A stretch of 50,565 nt of DNA, taken from positions 1 to 50,565 of the forward strand of contig JBGAKX010000017.1 in the NCBI GenBank assembly GCA_044224215.1, given 5' to 3'. The position numbers and the translations under genes were made by a program. Numbering within the stretch: the stretch's first letter is position 1; each line of letters begins with the position of its first letter. Source of the DNA: DAOMFM01 sp035429825. GTDB lineage: Bacteria; Acidobacteriota; Blastocatellia; UBA7656; JADIYM01. Below, in pieces: positions 26,828 through 34,510 of this stretch. Under the pieces are notes generated by a model that was not told the origin of the DNA, made no database searches, and saw only the letters and a list, made by a program, of their open reading frames with translations.

Positions 26828-28282
26828 TCAGGCGAGCACATCGCCGAGGATATCCACGCCCGCCGTGATGTCGCGATCCGACAGATGCGGATAGCCCATC
26901 AGCAATCCGGCCGCCGTCGGAGTCCCGAGAAAATACGGTGCGACGGAGTACACGCCGACGCCGGCGTCGCGGGCAGCGTCGATGACACGATCGACTCGTT
27001 CCGGCGCAATGCCGTTGAGCCACGCGACGAGGTGGATTCCGGCATTGGCGCCGCGGACCGAGACACGATCGCCGAGCCGCCGCTCGAGCGCGCCGAGCAG
27101 TGTCGCACGAAGCGCGGCATTCGTGGTGCGCGATCGTCGCAGGTGCCGCTCGAAGTGTCCCTCGCCGATGAAATCCGCAAGTGCTTCCTGTTCGAGCGTC
27201 GGCGTGTGCCGGTCGCTGAGCCATTTCGCCGACGTGAACGGGCCGACGAGCGGCGCCGGCAGCACGACGTACCCGATGCGAAGTGCAGGGAAGAGGACCT
27301 TTGAGAACGTCCCGGTATAGATGACGCGGCCTGCGTGGTCGAGGCCCTGCATCGATTCGACGGGGCGTCCCTCGTACCGGAACTCGCTGTCGTAGTCGTC
27401 CTCGATGATGTACGCGTCGTTGGCTTCGGCCCACGCGATCAGCGTGAGCCTTCGGGCAAGCGACAGCGTTCCTCCGGCGGGAAACTGGTGCGACGGCGTC
27501 ACGTAGGCGAGGCGCGCGCCGCGTGCCGTCTCGTCGATGTCGGACGTGTCGAGGCCTTCGGCGTCGACACGCACCGGAACGAGCTCGGCGCCCGCCGCCG
27601 CGAACACCTTGCGGGCGCCCTGGTAGTGCGGCTCCTCGATCAGCACGCGGTCTCCCGGATCGATGACGAGACGCGTGGCCAGATCGAGCGCCTGCTGCGA
27701 GCCGTTCACGATGACGACTTCGTTTGCGGTGCAGCGAACGGCGCGCGAGCGCGTCAGGTATCCGGCGATTGCCTCGCGCAGGAGTTCGAGACCCTGGGGC
27801 GGGCCGTACCTGAGCGACCGCAGCGAAGCAGTTCGACCGCGGCGCGCGATCATCCGCCGCCAGACGTCGTGCGGAAAGTTCTCGATTGCCGGCGTACCGT
27901 AACGAAAGTCGTAGCGAACCGGGCGAGCCGGCACGCGCGGCACGATCTCGAACGACCCGATGCGCGACGCGTATTCGGACAGCCGCGCCGGTCCGGCGCC
28001 TCCGCGGACAGGACGCACACGCCCTGCGTTCGGAATCGTCTGGTCTGGAAGTTCGGAGGACACATACGTCCCGGATCCGACACGGCCGCGAACGTAACCC
28101 TCCGCGAGAAGCTGGTCGTAGGCGCCTAGCACCGTCGTTCGCGACACGCCAAGGTCCGCCGCAAGTGCGCGCGTCGACGGAAGGCGTGTCCCCGACGCGA
28201 GATCGCCGGCGAGAATCGCGCGCCGCAATCCTTCGTATACGCGCTGGAACAGAGGCCCGTCACCGTCAATCGACACCAGCAT
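26828..28282 (-). CDS. MocR/PdxR-family transcriptional regulator
   Basis: A 484-residue fusion. The N-terminal GntR-type winged helix (about 10-75: LFQRVYEGLRRAIL, LPSTRALAADLGVSRTTV) is followed by an aminotransferase fold type I domain (about 110-480) with the PLP-binding Lys328 in TFSKVLFPALRIG. This class senses pyridoxal phosphate or an amino-acid adduct; PdxR members activate vitamin B6 synthesis and others control neighbouring genes. The SD GGGAG precedes the ATG at 28282. It is divergent from a PNPOx-fold gene, which is the usual arrangement for a MocR regulator and its target. A palindrome sits in the shared gap. Confidence 0.93.
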   Translation of the reverse strand: MLVSIDGDGPLFQRVYEGLRRAILAGDLASGTRLPSTRALAADLGVSRTTVLGAYDQLLAEGYVRGRVGSGTYVSSELPDQTIPNAGRVRPVRGGAGPARLSEYASRIGSFEIVPRVPARPVRYDFRYGTPAIENFPHDVWRRMIARRGRTASLRSLRYGPPQGLELLREAIAGYLTRSRAVRCTANEVVIVNGSQQALDLATRLVIDPGDRVLIEEPHYQGARKVFAAAGAELVPVRVDAEGLDTSDIDETARGARLAYVTPSHQFPAGGTLSLARRLTLIAWAEANDAYIIEDDYDSEFRYEGRPVESMQGLDHAGRVIYTGTFSKVLFPALRIGYVVLPAPLVGPFTSAKWLSDRHTPTLEQEALADFIGEGHFERHLRRSRTTNAALRATLLGALERRLGDRVSVRGANAGIHLVAWLNGIAPERVDRVIDAARDAGVGVYSVAPYFLGTPTAAGLLMGYPHLSDRDITAGVDILGDVLA

Positions 28283-28313
28283 GCCAACACTCCCGGTGGA
28301 AAGATTGGTATCA

Positions 28314-28331
28314 CACTAAATTCAATTAGTG
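28314..28331. promoter_or_regulatory. Palindrome in the MocR/PNPOx intergenic region
   Basis: CACTAA-ATTCAA-TTAGTG, a 6-bp perfect inverted repeat with a 6-bp centre, lies in an unusually AT-rich patch between the divergent genes. On the minus strand, TTGAAA and TAGTGT, 17 bp apart, overlap it and could be the regulator's own promoter. It is a likely MocR operator. Confidence 0.5.
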
Positions 28332-28394
28332 GTCATTTCAAGGGGCCACTTGCCGCGTTATCTTCTGCGAGCGTATTCGACCGGAGGTGATGTC

Positions 28395-29000
28395 GTGAGG
28401 CGGACGGATTACGAAATGACGGAGCAGGAAGAGATCGACAGGCTGCTGGCGGAGGCCGGGCACGGGTACCTTGGGATCATCACGTCCGACGGATGGCCGA
28501 GCGTCGTGCCGCTCAACTATGTCGTCGTCGACAATCGGATCTATTTTCATGGCGCGCACGAAGGCCAGAAGATGGAGGCGCTCGCGTCGAATCCGCGCGT
28601 GTCGTTCACCGTGGTCGAGGACTTCGCGTTCATTCCGTCGCATTTTCGCGACCCGCGGTTTGCGTGTCCGGCGACGCAATACTACCGCTCGGTGATGATC
28701 CGCGGCCGCGCGCGCATCGTCGATGCGGCACCCGAAAAAGCCGCGGCGCTCCAGGCGCTCATGGAGAAGCTGCAGCCGGAGGGCGGCTTCGAACCGATCA
28801 CCGCCGAAGCGCCGATGTACCGGAAGAGCCTGCGCACGACGGCGGTGGTCGCGATCGACATCGAGCAGATCGCCGGCAAGTTCAAGTTCGGTCAGAACCT
28901 GCCCAGGTCCAAACGCGAGACGGTCGCAAAGAAGCTCGGCGAGCGGGGATGCCCGATCGATCACGCGACCGTGGAGATGATGCAACGCTACAACCGCTGA
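28395..29000 (+). CDS. PNPOx-fold flavin-binding protein (NimA-like)
   Basis: A 201-residue split-barrel protein of the pyridoxamine 5'-phosphate oxidase-like superfamily. GYLGIITSDGWPSVVPLNYVVVD (first strands), YFHGAHEGQKMEAL and VSFTVVED match the NimA-like subgroup that binds FMN, or sometimes haem, and reduces small molecules. The GTG at 28395 is chosen because CGGAGG lies seven bases upstream. It is divergent from a PdxR-type regulator and converges with pheA (21-bp gap). The substrate is unknown; the regulator suggests a link to vitamin B6 or amino-acid metabolism. Confidence 0.88.
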   Translation: MRRTDYEMTEQEEIDRLLAEAGHGYLGIITSDGWPSVVPLNYVVVDNRIYFHGAHEGQKMEALASNPRVSFTVVEDFAFIPSHFRDPRFACPATQYYRSVMIRGRARIVDAAPEKAAALQALMEKLQPEGGFEPITAEAPMYRKSLRTTAVVAIDIEQIAGKFKFGQNLPRSKRETVAKKLGERGCPIDHATVEMMQRYNR

Positions 29001-29021
29001 GCAGGAGGATGCGTGAAGACC

Positions 29022-29684
29022 TCACCGGCGAACCACGACAAATCTCGTGAAATTCTCGCTGCTGTCCGCGATCGCCTCGGCGAGAACCACGCCGCCATAC
29101 ACATCGGCTGCGCGAACTCCAGCGATGGCCGCATCGTGGAGCGATCCGGACGAGACGACGAGGCCGACGGCGCCTGCGGTGTCGAACGCCTCGGTGGCTT
29201 CGATTCGCCGGTCCGCGAGAAAGCGGCCGCACTGCGCGAGCGCGACGGGGTGGGAATGCGCGCGCTGGATCTGATCGAGCTCGGCGCCGGGACATCCGAT
29301 GAGCGCATGAGAGATGCGCAGCGTGTACTCTGCGACGATCTGCATGCCGGAGGCCTCGATCAGGTCGAGGACCCGGTAGATCGGGCCGGCGAGCGTGTTC
29401 TCGACGGGAACGACGCCGAGTGCGGCGCGCCCCATCTCGACGGCGGCGAACACGCCGTCAAAGGTCGAGCACGCAAGCGCGCGAGCCTCGCGCGAGTCGA
29501 TCGTGACGACCGCGAGACCGGCTTCTTCGCTGAACGCCCCGGGGGCGCCCTGATACGCGAAGTCAAAGGCATGGTTCTCGAAGCGATCGTGGAGCGGCAT
29601 CACGTCAGATCCAGTCACTCCGCGCACATGGCGCGGCTCGAGCGGTTTCGATTGTTCGACGTTGCGTAGGACCCGCATCATCAT
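29022..29684 (-). CDS. pheA: Prephenate dehydratase lacking the ACT domain
   Basis: A 220-residue prephenate dehydratase. It opens the catalytic fold with FAYQGAPGAFSEEA (residues about 40-53) and includes PVENTLAGPI, HALIGCPGAEL, and the catalytic SENFTRFVVV at the end. It converts prephenate to phenylpyruvate, the committed step to phenylalanine. The family normally continues about 80 residues into a Phe-binding ACT domain (with ESRP); here the protein stops right after the TRF motif, and the convergent neighbour leaves no room for more. The ATG at 29684 overlaps the TGA of the upstream DAHP synthase gene (ATGA), so translation is coupled. The frame is open further upstream, but that is the DAHP synthase gene in another phase. 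Confidence 0.9.
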   Translation of the reverse strand: MMMRVLRNVEQSKPLEPRHVRGVTGSDVMPLHDRFENHAFDFAYQGAPGAFSEEAGLAVVTIDSREARALACSTFDGVFAAVEMGRAALGVVPVENTLAGPIYRVLDLIEASGMQIVAEYTLRISHALIGCPGAELDQIQRAHSHPVALAQCGRFLADRRIEATEAFDTAGAVGLVVSSGSLHDAAIAGVRAADVYGGVVLAEAIADSSENFTRFVVVRR

Positions 29685-30976
29685 GCAACGCTCCGGGTCT
29701 GTATTGCACGCGTCTCGGTCATGATTGCCGAGAACAGGCGTGCGACGGCGTCGGGGCCGAGCGGTCCGTTCGCGAGCGCGCTGACGCGCTCGAGCACGTC
29801 GCGCTCGCGCGTGGGGCAGTACACGGCAACACCGGTCGCGCCCTTCACGCGGCCGATGTGAGCGGCCATGTGCGCTCGCCGATTGAGCAGATCGATGAGG
29901 GCGGCGTCGATCTCGTCGATGCGGTCGCGGTAGGCCGAGATTGCGCTCGACGCCACATCGGGCGCGGGCGCCGATCCGAGGGAACGGCCCTCGACGGCGA
30001 GATGGCCGGCGATCTCGCGCATCAGCGACGCGAACGCGTCGGGCGTGAGCGACTGCGCGCCGTCCGAGAGCGCCCGCTCGGGCCACGGATGTACTTCGAC
30101 GATCAGACCGTCGGCGCCGACAGCCGCAGCGGCCTTTGCAAGCGGCGCGATCAGTTCGCGTCGCCCGGTCCCGTGGCTCGGGTCGACGATCACGGGAAGG
30201 TGCGTGCGCAGCTTGAGCACCGCCACGGCGTTCAGATCGAGCGTGTTGCGCGTCGCGTTCTCAAAGGTCCTGATGCCGCGCTCGCACAGGATCACGTTCG
30301 GGTTCCCGTGCCCGACGATGTACTCCGCCGCCATCAGCAGCTCATCGATCGTCGTGGACATGCCGCGCTTGAGCAGCACGGGCTTGCCCGCGGTACCGAG
30401 TGCCTTGAGCAGGGCGAAGTTCTGCACGTTGCGCGCACCCACCTGCAGCACGTCGGCGTAGCGTGCAACGAGCGGGACATCCTCGGCCGCGATGACTTCG
30501 GTCACCGTGGGGAGTCCCGCGGCGCGGCCGGCCTCAGCGAGCAGGCAGAGACCCTCTTCGCCGAGCCCCTGGAACGCGTATGGAGAGGTGCGAGGCTTGT
30601 ACGCTCCGCCGCGCAGCAAGCGTGCGCCCGCCCGCGCGACAGCGTCCGCCGCCTCGTGCATCTGCGCCGCGTCTTCGACCGCGCACGGACCGGCTGCCAC
30701 GACGAACTCGACGCCACCGATCTCGAGTGCGCCGACGCGCACGACGGTTCCTGACGGCCGGACCGCGCGCGCGACGAGCTTGTACGGCGTCGCGAGTGGC
30801 TCGACCGACGAGACACCGCGTATGGCCCGGATGTCATCTTCGTCGGGCGCCGCGCCAGCGACGACCACCACCGTGCCGTCGATGACACGCGTCTCGCCCC
30901 CGCTGCGTTCGACCGCGCTGCAGACGTTCGCGATGGTCGCGTCCTGTTCCTCTCCCGAGTGTGTTCGTATCAGCAT
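29681..30976 (-). CDS. aroF: DAHP synthase (type I beta) fused to chorismate mutase
   Basis: A 431-residue bifunctional enzyme. An N-terminal ferredoxin-like regulatory domain (about 1-75) precedes a DAHP synthase barrel (about 85-335: VVAAGPCAVED, LRGGAYKPRTSPYAFQG, LLKRGMSTTIDE, CERGIRTFE, PVIVDPSHGTGRRE), which makes DAHP from PEP and erythrose 4-phosphate. The C-terminal AroQ-type chorismate mutase (about 345-430, YRDRIDEIDAALIDLLNRRAHMAAHIG split over its first helix) supplies prephenate, used by the coupled pheA. Start: ATG at 30976 with GGAGG eight bases upstream. Expression appears to be controlled by an attenuator between its promoter and the start codon. The FL and CM domains are the usual sites of feedback control in this class. 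Confidence 0.93.
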   Translation of the reverse strand: MLIRTHSGEEQDATIANVCSAVERSGGETRVIDGTVVVVAGAAPDEDDIRAIRGVSSVEPLATPYKLVARAVRPSGTVVRVGALEIGGVEFVVAAGPCAVEDAAQMHEAADAVARAGARLLRGGAYKPRTSPYAFQGLGEEGLCLLAEAGRAAGLPTVTEVIAAEDVPLVARYADVLQVGARNVQNFALLKALGTAGKPVLLKRGMSTTIDELLMAAEYIVGHGNPNVILCERGIRTFENATRNTLDLNAVAVLKLRTHLPVIVDPSHGTGRRELIAPLAKAAAAVGADGLIVEVHPWPERALSDGAQSLTPDAFASLMREIAGHLAVEGRSLGSAPAPDVASSAISAYRDRIDEIDAALIDLLNRRAHMAAHIGRVKGATGVAVYCPTRERDVLERVSALANGPLGPDAVARLFSAIMTETRAIQTRSVA

Positions 30977-30992
30977 CGTGTCAGCCTCCGCC

Positions 30993-31035
30993 AAAAAATA
31001 CGAAAGGCCCGCTCCCTCTGTGGAGGAAGCGGGCC
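30993..31035 (-). terminator. Attenuator terminator in the aroF-pheA leader
   Basis: On the transcript, GGCCCGCUUCCUC pairs with GAGGGAGCGGGCC across a CACA loop: 13 continuous pairs, counting one U-G. It is followed by UUUCGUAUUUUUU. On the opposite strand the wobble pair becomes a C-A mismatch, showing that it acts on the minus strand. It ends 17 bases before the aroF start codon, so readthrough is needed for expression. Confidence 0.88.
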
Positions 31036-31058
31036 CTGAGATCCTGTCGCCTGAGCGT

Positions 31059-31130
31059 TTAGACCAGTGTGCGCGCACCCTCCGTGGGGTTCATAAACAC
31101 GTAGCCAAAAAACGAAAACAGGCAGGCCAC
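31059..31130 (-). CDS. Aromatic leader peptide of the aroF-pheA attenuator
   Basis: A 23-codon reading frame with GTG at 31130, preceded by GGTGA at seven bases. It contains LFSFFGYVF, four Phe and one Tyr codons within eight positions (31118-31095), then MNPTEGARTLV and a TAA 24 bases before the terminator hairpin. GGAGG in its TEG codons (31083-31079) is complementary to CCUCC in the 5' arm of the terminator. A ribosome stalled at the Phe/Tyr codons would leave GGAGG free to block the terminator; one reaching the stop would cover it. The same frame is open from an ATG at 31193, but that ATG has no SD and lies almost at the predicted transcription start. Confidence 0.7.
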   Translation of the reverse strand: MACLFSFFGYVFMNPTEGARTLV

Positions 31131-31205
31131 ACGCGAATCACCGGCACCGATGGCGCCGGAATTCCGAACTGCTTCTGGAAGACTCGTCTGCATGACCGTT
31201 CGCGG

Positions 31206-31235
31206 AGTATGGGAGCCGGCCGGACATGCTGTCAA
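31206..31235 (-). promoter_or_regulatory. Promoter of the aroF-pheA operon
   Basis: On the minus strand, a perfect TTGACA (31235-31230), an 18-bp spacer and CATACT (31211-31206). The start site would be near 31199, giving a leader of about 220 nt that holds the leader peptide and the terminator. Confidence 0.72.
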
Positions 31236-31287
31236 GAAAAATGTTCCACGCGGTCAATGGCCGATCGGAGCATGGGGCCGCCAACCC

Positions 31288-31329
31288 TACATTTTCGTCG
31301 GCTCTTTCGAATCGTCCGACATAAATGTA
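31288..31329. promoter_or_regulatory. 42-bp dyad upstream of the sigma-54 activator gene
   Basis: Two 14-bp half-sites, TACATTTTCGTCGG and CCGACATAAATGTA, match as inverted repeats at 12 of 14 positions. They are separated by 14 bp centred on TTCGAA. The dyad ends 12 bp before the activator's ATG and overlaps a possible TTTCGA-17-TATGAT promoter. A second, similar dyad lies upstream of amtB. Autoregulation by the activator is the likely meaning. Confidence 0.6.
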
Positions 31330-31341
31330 TGATGCCGATCG

Positions 31342-32874
31342 ATGAGTTCAAGCAGCGCCGAGGTCCGGAAGCTCGCCAGCCTGCTCGACGTGAGCCAGGC
31401 GCTCTCGGGCACGTTGAAGCTGCGCGATGCGCTGCACAGGGTGCTCGAGATCCTCGAGAAGCACCACGGCGTCGTTCGCGGCGCCGTGGCGCTTGTGAAC
31501 GAGGAGACGGGCGCCGTGCGGATCGAAGCCTCGAACGGCGCGGGAAGCGGCAAGGGCGCGGTGCAGCCCGGCGCGGGCGTTTCGGAGCGCGTCATTGAGA
31601 GTGGAAAGCCGATCGTGATTCCGCGCGCGAGCCTCGAGCCCTCGCTCGTCGCGCGAAAGACGCGGTCGTCGCGGGCGCCCCAGTCCGGCGAGTACTCGAT
31701 CTTTTCGGTGCCGATCACCCTGAACCGCCGTGCGGTCGGCGCGCTCAGTGTCGAGGTGGGCTTCAAGAAGGACCGGGACTATGACCGTTCCGCCAAGTTC
31801 TTTGGCGTCGTCGCGTCGAGCATCGCGCACGCCGTCAAGCTCCATCGGCTCGTCGAGGCGGAGCGTCAGCGCCTGTTGCACGAGAACGAGATCCTGAGGG
31901 ACGAGCTGCGAGGCCGGCACGATTTTTCGAACATCGTCGGCACGAGCGGGCCGATGCGGCAGGTGTACGAACAGGTTGCGCAGGTCGCCCGGCCGAACAC
32001 AACGGTGCTGATCCGCGGCGAGTCCGGCACCGGCAAGGAGCTGATCGCGCATGCGCTCCACTACAACTCGCTGCGCGCAAAGAAGCCGTTCATCAAGGTG
32101 AACTGCGCCGCGCTGCCCGAGACGCTCATCGAGTCGGAGCTCTTCGGGTACGAACGCGGCGCGTTTACTGGCGCGCAGGCGCGGAGGAAGGGCCGGTTCG
32201 AGCTCGCCGAGGGCGGCACGCTCTTCCTGGACGAGATCGGCGACCTGAACCTCGCGACACAGGTGAAGCTGCTGCGCGTGCTGCAGGAACGCGAATTCGA
32301 GCGCCTGGGCGGGACAGAGACGATCAAGGTGAACGTCCGGCTGATCGCCGCGACGAACAGCGACCTCGAGCGCGCGATCACCGAAGGGCGCTTTCGCGGA
32401 GACCTGTACTACCGGCTCAACGTGTTCACGATCTTCGTTCCGCCGCTGCGCGACCGCAAGTCGGACATCCTGCTGCTCGCGGACCATTTTCTCGAGAAGT
32501 ACGCGCTCGAGCACGCAAAGAACATCAAGAGGATTTCGACGCCCGCCATCGACATGCTCGCGAGCTACCACTGGCCCGGCAACGTGCGCGAGCTCGAGAA
32601 CACGATGGAGCGCGCCGTGCTGGTGTGCGAAGGCGATGTGATCCACGGCCATCACCTCCCGCCCACGCTGCAGACGGCCGAGTCGTCCGGCACCGTCGTC
32701 CGCGTTTCGCTCGAGGAGGCCGTCGAGGCATTCGAGAAGGACATGATCATGGACGCGCTCAAGACGACGCGGGGAAACTGCGCCAAGGCCGCCAGGCTGC
32801 TCAACACGACCGAGCGAATCATCAACTACAAGGTCCGCAAGTACGAGGTGGACGCCAGGAGGTTCCGCAGCTAG
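31342..32874 (+). CDS. NifA-like sigma-54-dependent transcriptional activator
   Basis: A 510-residue activator. An N-terminal GAF domain (about 10-175) is followed by a sigma-54-interacting AAA+ domain with Walker A GESGTGKE (about 227-234), the GAFTGA loop (273-278) and Walker B GTLFLDEIGD. A Fis-type helix-turn-helix ends the protein (NCAKAARLLNTTERIINYKVRKY). Architecture and C-terminus are those of NifA/AnfA-type activators that switch on nitrogen genes. No SD precedes the ATG, and the best promoter would start transcription almost at it, so the mRNA may be leaderless. No nif genes are visible; the neighbour is an ammonium transporter gene with a sigma-54 promoter, so nitrogen-status control is more likely than nitrogen fixation as such. 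Confidence 0.92.
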   Translation: MSSSSAEVRKLASLLDVSQALSGTLKLRDALHRVLEILEKHHGVVRGAVALVNEETGAVRIEASNGAGSGKGAVQPGAGVSERVIESGKPIVIPRASLEPSLVARKTRSSRAPQSGEYSIFSVPITLNRRAVGALSVEVGFKKDRDYDRSAKFFGVVASSIAHAVKLHRLVEAERQRLLHENEILRDELRGRHDFSNIVGTSGPMRQVYEQVAQVARPNTTVLIRGESGTGKELIAHALHYNSLRAKKPFIKVNCAALPETLIESELFGYERGAFTGAQARRKGRFELAEGGTLFLDEIGDLNLATQVKLLRVLQEREFERLGGTETIKVNVRLIAATNSDLERAITEGRFRGDLYYRLNVFTIFVPPLRDRKSDILLLADHFLEKYALEHAKNIKRISTPAIDMLASYHWPGNVRELENTMERAVLVCEGDVIHGHHLPPTLQTAESSGTVVRVSLEEAVEAFEKDMIMDALKTTRGNCAKAARLLNTTERIINYKVRKYEVDARRFRS

Positions 32875-32877
32875 TCC

Positions 32878-32919
32878 TCCAATTTTGTAGGATCGCCCGG
32901 AAAACCCGACAAACATGTA
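32878..32919. promoter_or_regulatory. 42-bp dyad upstream of amtB (likely activator site)
   Basis: The right half-site CCGACAAACATGTA matches that of the dyad at 31316-31329 in 12 of 14 bases. The left half, TCCAATTTTGTAGG, sits at exactly the same 14-bp spacing and matches the other left half in 10 of 14. Its centre is about 78 bp upstream of the -12 element of the sigma-54 promoter, a normal distance for an enhancer. Confidence 0.6.
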
Positions 32920-32962
32920 GCAATCGGTCGCGGCATATACTGTTTTCCTGAGCTTTTTCGCG

Positions 32963-32978
32963 TGGCACGCTCCTTGCC
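32963..32978 (+). promoter_or_regulatory. Sigma-54 (-24/-12) promoter of amtB
   Basis: TGGCACGCTCCTTGCC matches the TGGCAC-N5-TTGC consensus exactly, about 40 bp before the amtB start codon. The activator encoded immediately upstream is of the type required by this polymerase. Confidence 0.88.
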
Positions 32979-33016
32979 AACCCAAAATCGCAAAACTGCG
33001 ATCGAGGAGACCAAGG

Positions 33017-34401
33017 GTGCACAAACGAATATTTCGGTTCGGGTTCCTGGCGATTGTCGTTTTGCTTGGAGCGCTGCCGGTCGCGGCGCAAACAGAGTCT
33101 CAACCCAGCGTCAACTCGGGCGACACGGCGTGGCTGCTGACGTCGACGGCGCTCGTGATGCTGATGACGGTCCCCGGCCTGGCGCTGTTCTATGGCGGGC
33201 TCGTCGGACGAACCAACGTGCTTTCCACGACGATGCACAGCTTCTTCAACTCGTGCCTGATCAGCATTCAGTATTGCCGCTGATACACGCTGTCGTTCGG
33301 CGCGGACCATCTGTCTTACCGCGCCCGCAGTTCCCCGGATTCAACGACGTGGGACAGCAGGCGCACGCCGGCACCGCGGTGCCGGACATCGCGTTCGCGA
33401 TGTACCAGTGCGCCTTTGCCGTGATCATTGCAGCGCGCTGATCACCGGAGCCTGCCGAGCGCATGCGCTTTGCAGCGTTCGTCGCGTTCAGCCTCGGTGT
33501 GGGCCACGGTCATTTACGATCCGCTGGCGCACTGGGTGTGGGGAGGCGGGTGGCTCCAGACGCTTGGCGCGCTCGACTTTGCGGGCGGCACGGTCGTCCA
33601 CGTCAGCTCGGGAGTGTCCGCGCTCGTCGCGGCGTGCGTCGTCGGCCGGCGAGCGCGGCACGGCCGCGCGAGCCTGCGCGGCCGCATGCCGCACTGCTGA
33701 CGATCATCGGCACGGGCCTGCTGTGGTTCGGCTGGTTTGGCTTCAACGCGGGCAGCGCGCTCGCGTCGGGCGGTCTCGCGGCGATGGCGTTCGCATCGAC
33801 CAACACGGCCGCCGCCGCGGCGGCGCTCGGCTGGGCGGCGATCGAATGGCACAGATTCGGGCGCCCGTCGTGCGTCGGTATCGTGACCGGCGCCGTTGCC
33901 GGGCTCGTTGCCATCACGCCCGCCGCAGGTTACGTGACGGTCGGATCGGCCGTCGTGATCGGGCTCGGTGCGAGCGCCGTTGCCTTCATCGGTGTCCACG
34001 CACTCAAGCCGAGATTTGGCTATGACGATTCGCTCGACGTGTTCGGCGTTCACGGTCTGTGCGGCATCTGGGGAGCGCTCGCGACGGGCGTGTTTGCCAC
34101 GCTGAAGGTCAATCCGGCGGGCGCCGATGGCCTGCTCGCTGGAAATCCGGCGCTGCTCGCAAAGCAGGCCATCGCGGTGCTCGCGTGCGGCGCGTTCGCC
34201 GGGCTCGGGACATTCGCGATCCTCAAGGCGATCGAACTCTTCATTCCGCTGAGGGTGACACCCGAGCAGGAAGCCGCCGGACTCGACATCGCCGTCCACG
34301 GCGAGCTCGCATACGACTTTCTTGTGAGCGATGTACCGTCGCTTGCACCCGAGACTGCCTACGCTTCAGTCCTTGCCGAGGAGGCATTCGCCGAAGCGTA
34401 G
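33017..34401 (+). pseudogene. amtB: Ammonium transporter gene, disrupted
   Basis: The product would be an Amt/Rh channel. The GTG start at 33017 has GAGGAG upstream and encodes a signal peptide, then SGDTAWLLTSTALVMLMTVPGLALFYGGLV. The frame then meets TGA at 33281. Conserved Amt segments continue in changing phases: FPGFNDVGQQAHAGTAVPDIAF, then ALITGA, then ERMRFAAFVAFS, then WATVIYDPLAHWVWGGG, and from about 33667 to the end a long intact part (LLTIIGTGLLWFGWFGFNAGS, FGVHGLCGIWGALATG). I count one nonsense codon and five frame changes, all within 33281-33670. The C-terminal 245 residues and the promoter look normal. It is either a young pseudogene or a local consensus-sequence error. Conserved Amt histidine segments are still readable (VVHVSSG, FGVHG). 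Confidence 0.85.
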
Positions 34402-34407
34402 CAACGC

Positions 34408-34478
34408 GCCACGGACAGACGCAGCCTTGTGCGGCAAGAACACCTGGGAGTTCGCGCACGCCAGCGTCTGTCCGTGGC
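34408..34478. repeat. 15-bp perfect inverted repeat downstream of amtB
   Basis: GCCACGGACAGACGC (34408-34422) and its exact reverse complement (34464-34478) flank 41 bp, in which GTGCG and CGCAC can pair as an inner stem. It lies between convergent genes. No T-run follows, so it may be a terminator-like structure or a small repeat element. Confidence 0.7.
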
Positions 34479-34510
34479 AAATCTCCGCGCCCAGCGCCGA
34501 GGTCAGTTCG

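Noticed and set aside
29685..30086. Fusion of an extra N-terminal domain to pheA
   Set aside because: The extension is a shadow of the aroF chorismate mutase region; the ATGA overlap gives a clear start.
31131..31193. Leader peptide starting at ATG 31193 (44 codons)
   Set aside because: No SD, and only about six bases after the predicted transcription start; GTG 31130 has GGTGA at a proper distance.
33281..33670. Programmed frameshifting or stop readthrough in amtB
   Set aside because: Five frame changes plus a stop without slippery sequences cannot be explained by recoding.
33463..34401. Independent gene starting at ATG 33463
   Set aside because: It is the 3' part of amtB; its first residues leave the Amt alignment for about 65 codons before rejoining it.
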